Below are positions 11,531 through 21,600 of a stretch of 64,000 nt of DNA, piece by piece; within the stretch, counting starts at the first letter, position 1; each line of letters opens with the position of its first letter. The notes under the pieces are model-generated. The model did not search any database, was not told where the DNA came from, and was given only the letters and a program-made list of their open reading frames with translations. Source of the DNA: Salvia splendens (Eukaryota > Streptophyta > Magnoliopsida > Lamiales > Lamiaceae); the NCBI RefSeq assembly GCF_004379255.2, contig NC_056053.1, positions 23,060,188 through 23,124,187 on the forward strand, read 5' to 3'. A program made the translations under genes and the position numbers.

Positions 11531-11873
11531 TTAATTTAGGAAGGATATAAAACCCTTACATATTTTACATGACTATAAAATATTGGAGCTATGCCTTTTT
11601 TTTTACATGAAGGGCGGTGGGGTCTTCTTATACTCCCTTCGTCTCATGGAAATATGTTATTTGGGGTTGGCACATGTTTTAATGTGTAATTAGTAAAGTA
11701 AGAATGAAGGGCGGTGGGGTCTTCTTATACTCTCTCCGTCTCATGGAAATATGTTATTTGGGGTTGGCTCATGTTTTAATGTGTAATTAATAAAATAAGA
11801 GAGAATGAGAAAAAGTAGTCAAAATTGTGTAGTGGGTGGTGAAACCATAAATGATAAAGTAAGAGAGAAGAAT
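11531..11873 (-). repeat. Right arm of the ~350 bp inverted repeat
   Basis: Reverse complement of 9207-9568, starting ttaatttaggaaggatataa and containing the same two tandem MITE-like blocks. Together the arms could fold into a long stem around the fibrillin fragment and the Tourist MITE. Confidence 0.85.
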
Positions 11874-12000
11874 AAAAAAAGTTATTATAAATAGATATGG
11901 ACTATTTCTATGGGACGGACGAAAAAAATATATAACATATTTCTATAAGACGGAGGGAGTACGTATAACTAATTTCGTGTACCGTATTCATTATATAGGG

Positions 12001-12100
12001 AAGCAGATAGTGATGGGCATTTTTTCTACTTTTATTATTACATCTGTCCCAAGCAGATAGTGATGGGCATTCTTTCTAATTTTATTATTACATCTGTCCC
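12001..12100 (+). repeat. Tandem duplication, 2 x 50 bp
   Basis: The unit starts aagcagatagtgatgggcat and ends tacatctgtccc. It occurs twice head-to-tail with two mismatches. No coding content. Confidence 0.85.
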
Positions 12101-12762
12101 ACGTTACTTTAATTAATCGTGTCTTTTAAGTATGTGATCAATAGGAGAAGAGAGAAATGGAGGAAAATAAAATAGCAAATAAAATAGAAATTAATACTGT
12201 AATGAAACCTCATAAAAGTCGAGTCGAATCGAATTGTATTTAATAGGGAAATAAATCATAGAGAATATTTTTTTCAATGAAAGGTTATATGACGCGCACT
12301 CATTCTACCATGAAATTTATTTAACTAACGATATTGAACGTTGGTATAGACTATAGATAATAAATTATCGTCCCTATTATAATTTGAAATTAAATTCATG
12401 TCCAATTTATAGAAACAGAAACGATAAATATATAATTAATGAGTAGTGATTAAGGGACATCACTAGTTAAATGTATAATTAAAGAACACGAATTTAGTTC
12501 ACTATAAGAATAATTTAGTTCACTACACGAATGAGTGAACCAAAATGCCATTATAGTGAACTAAATCCTTGACGGAGTAAATACTTCACTATAAATGTAT
12601 TTTGGTTCATTCCTTGTTTTTTCATATTGTGAATTAAAAAGCTCATATAGTGAACTAGATCGTTTTGATCTAATGACTGAGATTTTTTCTCTAATTATAC
12701 ACTTAATATTAGTTATACTTTGATCATCTCTCATTAATTATATATATACATAATACTCCTTG

Positions 12763-13405
12763 GGGGAGTATTATGTTGTTAACTCAATACCTAGTTGCTA
12801 ACTACAATTAAATAATAGCCCTTAGATATTCAAATCAAGGGCCTAGATTATCAGTGTTGAAATGTCAATAAGATCAACAAAAAACGTCAATAAAGATATT
12901 AAGGTCAATTTACAACAAATTAGTTGTAACTAACTTTTGAAAAATATCACATAACTCGAAAACACATATAACTTTCTCGATTTAAATTATTTTTTCGCAC
13001 AACATATGTATCAAATTAAAGATAAATTCATAAGGATTCAAACGAGATCTCACTTGCATATGCTCCGATGTCCAAATTTGAAAAAAAATCAAAAATTTTC
13101 AATTTTTTCGTACAGCAACAAATGTCAACATAGTATATAAAATATGTCAATATAATACATGTAGAATGTCATTCTTAAAGTAGTGTGTTGACATTCTCAA
13201 AGCATTGTGTTGATATTTTCAAAACACTATATTGACATTTTTATCCAAAATCCTAATATGGTAGTTTTTTTTATCTTTTTGATTTAATTAATAAAAACAA
13301 AAATTACACGTGACAAATTTTAGACCACTAGATTTCTAAAATCTTATGGTCTTAAATTAATTGTAGTTAGCAACTAGAGAGTGAGTTAACAATTGATCAC
13401 TCCCC
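12763..13405. mobile_element. Non-autonomous TIR element, ~640 bp
   Basis: The left end reads ggggagtattatgttgttaa and continues ctagttgctaactacaatta. The right end is the inverted copy, with the same tagttgctaactacaatta block and ggggagtgatcaattgttaa at the tip. The interior is AT-rich with repeated tgtcaat/ttgacat motifs. A related but decayed sequence is at about 17200-17430. No ORF; superfamily not determined. Confidence 0.75.
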
Positions 13406-13921
13406 AACTCCTCGATTTTAATTTTTTTTATAATTAAGTATATTTACTCCATTACTAATATATCTATTTTACATTTTATATTAGGAAATACATCATTGAT
13501 TTGATTCATAAAATCATCACTATAATTATTCTTTACATATTTGCACATTAATTAAATTTTTGAATGCCTAATCTTTTATGAATTGTACTCAATTTCTTTT
13601 CATTTATAACTTATCATAATGATAAGGAGATATTCACAATTCATCGTGAAAATAGTTTGATCCAGATCAAGAATTAAAGAGAGAGTTGGAATTGAAGAGA
13701 TAGACTTCTTATTCTAAAAAAATCTTTACCTAATTATGTTTATCTTATGAAAAATTGTTGCAATAAGACTATGCGGTAAGAAGATTTTATTGCATTAAAT
13801 GTTATTAGTATTTTCCTTGTTAGCACTTGTATGAAACTATATATATTCTTGATATTTGTACATATTTAATCAACCTTGTTCCACTTATCTCAACATTTCA
13901 TTACAAGAGAAATAATTAATC

Positions 13922-14397
13922 ATGGCTTCGCAGAAACTGATTATTTTGGTCGCCATCTTCTTGCTTGTTTCAACAGGTTTGTATAGTCGATAATTCAACT
14001 ATTTTGAAATTATGTGACAAAAAGTGATTTAAAATGTGTGTTATTATTATATATTTTTATTTATCTTTTCTACTAAACTGCCGCTTGATAGATAACTCAA
14101 CTATCTCGAAATTATGTGACAAAAAATGATTTAAAGTGTGTGTTATTATTATATTTTGTTTATTTATCTTTTCTACTAAACGGCCACTTGATGTGTTCGA
14201 AAGGGATGGCGGTGCCGTCGTTTAAGAAGAAATGCAAGACTAACGCAGACTGCGTGCTTTACTGCAACGAAGGATATCAAGCGTTATGTAGCAAGAGAGG
14301 CTATTGTCGCTGCATATTTGATCAAAAGAAACTAAGTGATGATGCTGTTGATGGATCTCAACATCTTGTGAAGAAAGATATTCATAGACTTTACTGA
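13922..14397 (+). CDS. Secreted six-cysteine defensin-like peptide, 82 aa, 2 exons
   Basis: Exon 1 (13922-13976) encodes a signal peptide, MASQKLIILVAIFLLVSTG, ending at a phase-1 intron. Exon 2 (14204-14397) encodes the mature peptide. This two-exon layout with the intron just after the signal sequence is typical of plant defensin-like (DEFL) genes. The mature part has six cysteines spaced C-x5-C-x3-C-x8-C-x5-C-x-C (residues about 28-54), preceded by a basic KKK run, fitting a cysteine-stabilised alpha-beta or knottin-like fold. A charged tail of about 28 residues with no cysteine follows, longer than in most DEFLs. It is probably secreted; whether it is antimicrobial or a signal cannot be told. 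A downstream ATG at 14116 in the intron is not needed. Confidence 0.82.
13989..14192 (+). repeat. 102 bp tandem duplication inside the DEFL intron
   Basis: Two head-to-tail copies (13989-14090 and 14091-14192), both containing aaattatgtgacaaaaa and atttatcttttctactaaac. The copies fill nearly the whole intron and stop about 10 bp before the exon 2 acceptor. Confidence 0.9.
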
Positions 14398-14674
14398 TTT
14401 CAAGTTTCCATTTTGTTGAATCGTGACATCCATCAGTAAAATGATGAGTTCATTTCGCAATTATTTTTTCATTTTGATTTTGCTTACTCCATAACTTTGG
14501 CAAGAGATGCAATTTTCGGAGATTGATTTGTTATCCAAAAATATAAAATATAGACATGGAATTGAGATGTTACTGTAAAATCTTGAAACTAAATTAAGCC
14601 ATATTACTTGGGAGTTGGGACATATTAATATTTAGTGGTAAGGCATCCTTTTTCAGAGATTTCTGAAAAAAGTG
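14398..14674. other. DEFL 3' flank
   Basis: AT-rich 3' UTR and intergenic sequence. Nothing else is recognised. Confidence 0.5.
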
Positions 14675-15377
14675 TCTCAAATCGCAAGCCTTTTGGAATT
14701 TGGGATTAAATTCGTTGACCTTTCGGAATACGGGATCATGGCATGCGAACTTTTCGGAATAAGAGATATTTGAATTTTTATCTATTATTTATCCCACAAT
14801 ATTTAAAATTGACCTAATTACCCCTAATATTTAATTAACACAATTTTAATGGAATTTTACTTCAATTTTATTTTCGCACAATTCTGTGCAACACCTCTCA
14901 TCACCGCCGCCTCCATTGAATTTAAGCAGCAAATCAAGAATTTGATACTCAAATCTCCATTGCCATCTTCTCCGAGCTTCTTCATCTGGAATCGGATCCC
15001 CAACAAAATAACATAAAACACACAATCGTGATTGTGTGTAGGCTTATAAGGGAAAATTGGTGCTTTTGAGTGATGAAGAAGTTTAAGAACAAATCGATCA
15101 AGGGATTGTTGGGGAAGTAGGAGGAAGAAGAGAATTGGGTGAAAATAAAATTGGTGTGTGAAAATAAAATTGGTGTAAAAAATCTAAATTGTGGTGAAAT
15201 ATCAGGAGTAATCAAGTCAATTTGTAAATATAGTGGGATAAATAATAAGAAAAAAAAAGAAAATAGATTAAAAAAATTTAAAATTCTTTATTACAAAAAA
15301 ATAGCATGCCACGATCTCATATTTCAAAATGTCAGCGAACTTAATTCCAAATTTCGAAAGGCTTGCGAATTGAGACC
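14675..15377. mobile_element. Long-TIR (foldback or MULE-like) element, ~700 bp
   Basis: The left end starts tctcaaatcgcaagcctttt and the right end is its inverse (aaggcttgcgaattgaga). The inverted similarity extends inward for roughly 200 bp with gaps, for example gggatcatggcatgc against gcatgccacgatctc, and tatttatcccac against gtgggataaataa. The central ~240 bp is less AT-rich and may be captured sequence. Long TIRs suggest a Mutator-like or foldback element, but I could not confirm a TSD. Confidence 0.7.
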
Positions 15378-18300
15378 CAATAATTTTGCAGATAAATTGA
15401 ATAAAATTGGATACCAAAATATAGGAATAAACCAAATACTCGAAATCCAAATGTCTATCGAAAAATTGGAATTTAAAAATGTAATTTTTAGATTTTGATT
15501 CGATTTAAACTTTTGGGATTTTTTTTCTCCCATTCGATTCTGTCATTGTTTCTAAATGGGCTAGTTTTTGGCAAGTTCAAGCCCGTGAGCTAGTTCCTTT
15601 TCCAAGGCCCAATTTGTTACATAGGTTGAAGTAGTTTATGAAATAGTAGTAGTCTATTAAACAATCTAGATCATGGAAATTACAATTTATTTTATTTTTT
15701 TTATTTATTTCAATCTCAGTTTCGCTGTTTTGATTTAATTTAACAATATTTAAATAATATGCACATATATATCCAGGGGTTTTTAATAAATAACAATTAA
15801 AACTAATTAGTGTGATTTTATTATTCATAATCAGGACATGTGTTTTTCACGATTATATTAGTAATAAATATTAATTATAAATATTATATTAAACAATTTT
15901 TAATTTTAAATTATCAATCTATTCAGATATTGCATTTAACGATTGCTATTGTATTTATATTTTTGAGAAGATTGTAATTGTTTGGAACTTTGGATATGTT
16001 AGTTAATAGTAATTGATTGTATTTTAGTGTAAGTTCTAGAAAAATAAATTTTTAACTTTTAGGTATTTTGTACAATTTTATGGTGAAACAGTCTCACAAG
16101 TTGATATGAATTTAAAAAATCTATAGAATTATAATAGCCGATTTCTAACTGATTTTTTTTCATCTAAACCAACGAACAAATAAAAGGAATAACAAAAAGA
16201 GGAAAATACCAAATATGATACGACAGGAAACTAAGATATTTAAATGTGTTTCTGTAGCGAGCCCATCAATGTTGGAACAGCACATGATCGTAAATAAACT
16301 AATACGTCAATTTAATTAACTAATAGTAATATATATATATATATATATATAATTAAGAGGTGTATTTAAAATCTTCTAAATTAAATAATAGTTCCATTAC
16401 ACTTGCTACTTTTATTACATGAAAAATATGCCATTGTTGCATTAATAAAATTTGTTATTCAGTTCTCATTTTATAGGTGAAGTTTAGGGTTCAATTTTCT
16501 TAGCTGTTATCTAGTAAGTATATAAAATATATTAGATGCCCCATCTAGAGATTCCCAAGGTTTAGTGAATTGGCAGTTAATTGTGAAACCGGAACTTCCG
16601 GTTACGATTGCGAATCAGAACCGTGAGATTTTGAACCATATGCCGATTCAGGTTCAAAAAATTTGGAATTGAAACCGGAACCGACGATTTTTGAACCAAA
16701 ACCACAATCGCGAAATACCCTCAAGGTTCGGTTTCGATTCGAGATTTTTCAAAACCATAACCGGCGGTTCCTGAACATGAGCATGTCTACCCCATCAACT
16801 AATTCTTGGCTAGTAATTTTTCTTGATTTGTTATTAACATTAGTAATTTTTCTCGATTTGAATGGTAATATTCTCGTTTTGCAGTAAGTAAGATTTAATG
16901 GTAGTGACACAAACACCAATAAATTTGGAGCAAATACCGGTGGCAAAGAGCCATATGTTATTGGGAGGTATCCAATGCCACCATCCCCACAAAAATGGGG
17001 ACCAATTGTATTTGCATTTTGTAAATATAGAAAACTCCACCCAACTCATTTAACATCAACATTTCGAGCACAAGTACATAAATTATTTTGCCAATACAAA
17101 CCTCCAAATTTTCTTTATGGAATTAATAAACAAAAAATTTTAGTGGTTGCATTATCATAGATTCAAATATGAAATCTTTGACATATACATTATTACATAT
17201 AGGTGTATTATAATGCTAGTTTTTCTTAAATTGTTAACTCATTAACGCAATGTATTAAAAATGTCAATACAAATTTGTGTTGACATTTTGATATACTATG
17301 TTGACATTTTAAATATCAATATTAACACAGTGTATTAAAATATCAACTAAGTTTATGTTGACATTTCAATGTCATTGTATTAACATTTTTAATACACTGC
17401 ATTGATGAGTTAGCATAGTTAGCAATGGATCACACCTCGATTATCATATGTGCAACTCGCATTTGTGTTCATATCTAAGGGTTTTAGTTATTTTCATTTT
17501 GCAAATTATATTGATGCATGTGTAAGTCCTCTTGCGTTAAAGATAAAGACTTTCAGTTGGAGTTTATCTTTTAGTTCTTTTCTAATTTTGAATTTTGAAT
17601 TTCAATTATTTTGTTTGTGTCAAATTCTATCTCCTTAAAGGGATTGAATTTATTTGTAGTAATTTCCAATTAGGATTAGAAGTTGAGTTTAGATTTAATT
17701 TTATTCCCTTATGTGACTGAGTTTATCTTTCCGTTTTCAATTAGTATTATGTTTGTTGACTAAAAGCCCTATTGTTAACATTAATGGTAGCTTTTTTGGA
17801 AAATTTAAGAGTAAATAAGAGTTAGAAATTTAAGTTTCTTTATTGGTTGGTTTCGTTTCACTAATATATTCGATCATTCTTGAGAGCGATTTGACATCAT
17901 ATTTTGTTGAAAGTCTGCTATTGCAAACTTGAAATATTCATATGCTTATATATTATATTCCAAAATTGTAATTTAATTTATATTTCATCCTCCTATACTC
18001 TTTGGCAGACCAATACTTTCATTTTTCAACAGTAAGAGAGTAGTATTTATTGCAAATGAGTAGAGATTGCAACAAGCTGCACTCCTAACTTCCACTAAAA
18101 CACACTTTTAAGAGAGAAAGAGACAGATATTGCAAATTATATCATATAATTAAGCACTCTTGCATCATGAAATATTTATATATTTCCATTTTTGTCATTT
18201 CCTCCCACTACTATACACATACCTTGTTTGCCTCTCTCTCTCTCTCTAGGCGGCTCTGTTTGAAATTTACCGACAGTTTTGGATTAATTAGACGGCTGTT

Positions 18301-18693
18301 TTCTTCCCCTTGTAAGATAACAGGTAATCTCTCTACTCAAATCACTTGAATGATAAAATTCACTAATTCGAGACCACTTCTTCAAAAAGTGGAACAATTA
18401 AATTTTAAATAACCTAAATCTAGCTAGTTAATTCTATCCGTATATAAATTATCAATTCAATTAATTATTAGGTAGGCAGCTTTATTATGATTTAAATACT
18501 AATCTTACATCTGCACAAATCGACAATATCCACATCCATTTTTTATTCAAAGTAATGTGAATTGATCCCTTCCTTTTCCCATTAATCCCTACTTTCATTC
18601 TTATCATCTGATTTAACTCTTGTTCTTGCAAACTTTAAGCAAGATTTGTATAAAAAAAGGCTGAATTTTTTTCTTCTCTTTTACTAGATCAAA
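15378..18693. other. Intergenic; leader region of the NF-YA gene near the right end
   Basis: AT-rich with no supported gene. There is an (AT)n tract at 16329-16352, a 200 bp stretch with repeated cggttc/gaaccg motifs at about 16585-16770, and a decayed TIR-like repeat at 17200-17430. From about 18100 a CT-rich stretch followed by ctttactag just before 18694 looks like a 5' UTR with a leader intron, as is common in NF-YA genes. Confidence 0.5.
16329..16352. repeat. (AT)n microsatellite
   Basis: About 12 AT units read directly from the sequence. Confidence 0.95.
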
Positions 18694-21600
18694 ATGACCA
18701 TGCACACAATATTCTTCAAAGAAAATGAAGGGATTTTCCAAGATCCACAGGAGATTCCTCTCTGGAGTGTGGTGGGATCTCCGCCGCCGCCGAAGGTGCT
18801 GTCTCTGGCCGGAAAGAATCTTCAGTTAGGTGTGGCTAAGGAATCTGATGAAGATCGGCGAGTTCTTGCAAAGGAAGATTCCACTCACTTCACTGTTTTT
18901 CCTGGTAATTATTTCTCAAACCCTTTTTTTGGTAATTTTTTTTTGCTTGACCTTTGCTTGAATTGGTAAAAAGCAACCGTCATAATTACTAGGTGAATAA
19001 TGAAAAAGATTTCTTTGAATTACTTAATTGTTATTTAATTTTGTTTTTGTATGCATATCATCATTTTTCTAATATTTTTATATATTAATTATTACAGTTA
19101 GAGAGAGTAAATAAAGAAATTAAATTTGGCTACCTACTATTTGTTGTAGTAGAAGCGAAGGTTTTGGCCACAAGTTTTTGTGTAGATAGCCACAGCTTTT
19201 CTTTAAACAGTGATTTTTAATTATTTAGTTCTTGAATTACAACTTACACATTTGATGATTCCGCGAATTTTTGATAATGATAAATGCTCGTAAAAATAAA
19301 TTACGACACAGAGAATTTTACGTGGTTCGATTTACTGAGGTAAATCTACGTCCACGGGGAGAAATGGGGGCAGGTTTGTATTGCTTGATCTGCGAATTAC
19401 AGCTTACAACACAGACTTGCTATATGATTATTTCTCTAGAGAGATTCTAACCTCTTTCTATCAGATCTAAGTTCTATTTATACATTGAACTAAGATCGTG
19501 GCTTACATCATCACTCTAGGTCGTGGAGGTCGTGTAGGTCATGGCCTAAGATCGTGGCCTGAGTTGACGCCACGTGGCAGTGGGTGTGTTGGAAGTTGTG
19601 GAAATCCTGCATGGGTCCACTAACTCCTTGTTCGGTCGAATACTGAGACCGAACTGCTTTGGTTGCCGATCTGAGAGTAGAGCTTGATGCCGACCTGAGA
19701 GCAGAGCTTGATTGGTTGGCTTTTACCGAGCTGTAGGCTGAGGCCGAACTCTTTGGTAATGCCGAACTCCTCCGAACTCTTTGGTAATGCCGAACTCATA
19801 CTCTTCCTTGGGCTTTGGGCTGATGGGCCGTCACTGCTGTTGGGCTTGTTTAGTTCGTACCCCATCACTACCCCCCCCGAAAGACGAAGTGAATCACTTC
19901 GGCGAAGCGAGTCACTTCGGCATTCTGGATAAAGGTACGGGGGAGGCTGACGTCAGGGGACATGCCTTGCATGTGACTGCATTAAATGCGACAGTAAAAT
20001 CCGGCCGTTGAATCCTGAAAAGGTGGGATTCGAAACGGTGCGACGATTTTGAAATCTTCGCCGAATCTGATAAATATGCTCTTTCTTCCTCATTTGAACA
20101 CCTTTGCTGTTGCGTCTTCTATACTCTCTCTTTCTCGAGAAAATTTCTTCCGCTTTCAAGAGCTTCTTCAGACTTTCTTCACTTTCAAAAAGTAAGAAAA
20201 ATGTCTTCTTCTTCTTCTTCGGTGTCGGGTAGCGGTAGGAAAGGGGATAAGGGGTCTTCTAGCCGGAAAGAATCCGGGGAGAAGACCGTAGAGTATTTTC
20301 ACAGTATCTTGAGTAAGGATACTGTGATATCCCTTCACGAGAAATATTTTTTACCTGGGGGGAAGGCGGTGGTTCCCGACGATGATCATAGGGCTAACGA
20401 CCCGCCGGAGGGTTATGCCACCGTTTACGAAGCCTGCTTAGAATGCGGGCTTCGTTTTCCTCTTCCCCCACCTTTTGTAGAGCTTCTTGATTTTTTTCAA
20501 CTCCCTTTAGGTCAGGTGACTCCGAACTCTTGGAGGCACTTATCGGCTTTTGCTGCCGAACTGCGTAGGCTAGATAAGGATCTGTCTCTGAGGGCAATCC
20601 TTAATTTTTTCCAGTTTAAAAGGAAGGGATCTTGGTTTTACTTGATCCCCTTACAGCCTTTTAGGGCCTTCTGCAGAACCAAGTGGCCGAAATGGCAAAA
20701 CCGTTTCTTTTTTTATAATAGGACTTCGGCTCCGGGCTTTCCTTGGAGAAGGCCGAAGTCCGTGATTCCCCATCCTCGGTTAGAACCGTTGGCCGAGCTC
20801 GAGGGCGAGCTCAATAAGATTCCTATGATTAGGAAACAGTATTCGGAAACTGAGCTCGTCAAGGGCGACCTCGTGTTCAATATCTCGTCTTCGGACGAAG
20901 AGGCCGAGGGTGAGGATTTCTCTTTATCTTTATGCTCTACTGCTTTAACGAAGAAAACTAACCTTGTTTTCTTGCTTTTTGGCAGTGTTCATGCTGAATA
21001 AGGCTATCCGAAAGTCCTCCGAGCTTGAGGAGCCGGAGAAAGAGAAGGCTACCAGCTCGGCGCCTGATGCCGAGAAGAATCCGAAGAGGCAAAAGACCTC
21101 TTCGGGTCCAAAGAAGCCGGAGTCGACTTCGGCAAGTAGGAAGGGGAGGACCCAGAAGCCCCCGAGAGCGCCAGAGAAAGACGTGGTCTTGGCGCCTCCT
21201 TCGGAGCATATCTGTGAGCCATTTTTATGGCCCACGGACTTCGCCGAGGTGAATTGTCTTCTTGATTCTTTGGCTTGGCTTCTGTCCTGTATTTTTGGTG
21301 CCCTCTGTTGACTTTTTTTCTTATCCATTTTCAGAGGAACGATATGCTCTCCAAGCTCGTCGCCGTCGAACTCTCCAAAGCGTCCAACGACTATGCTGAG
21401 ATGCAGAGGAAATTGGCGGCTGCTTGTCACCGGGCCGAGCAGGCCGAGGCAAACTTTGAGAAAGCCAGAGCTGCTAGGATTTCGGCCCAGGATGAAGCTC
21501 AGTTTGCCAAAAACCAGCTCGTCATCCAGCGAGAGCAGACGAAACGGAGTGATGCTGCCGCCGTGGTTGCCCAGGGGGAGGCTCTCCGTGTTTACACGGA

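Noticed and set aside
15139..15828. Several 60-119 codon ORFs on both strands
   Set aside because: They lie in or beside the long-TIR element, are Lys/Asn/Ile/Phe-rich as expected from AT-rich DNA, and have no recognisable motif.
20945..21430. 161-codon minus-strand ORF over the antisense Gypsy gene
   Set aside because: It is a shadow of the plus-strand exons; the plus strand has phase-compatible introns and domain-like text.
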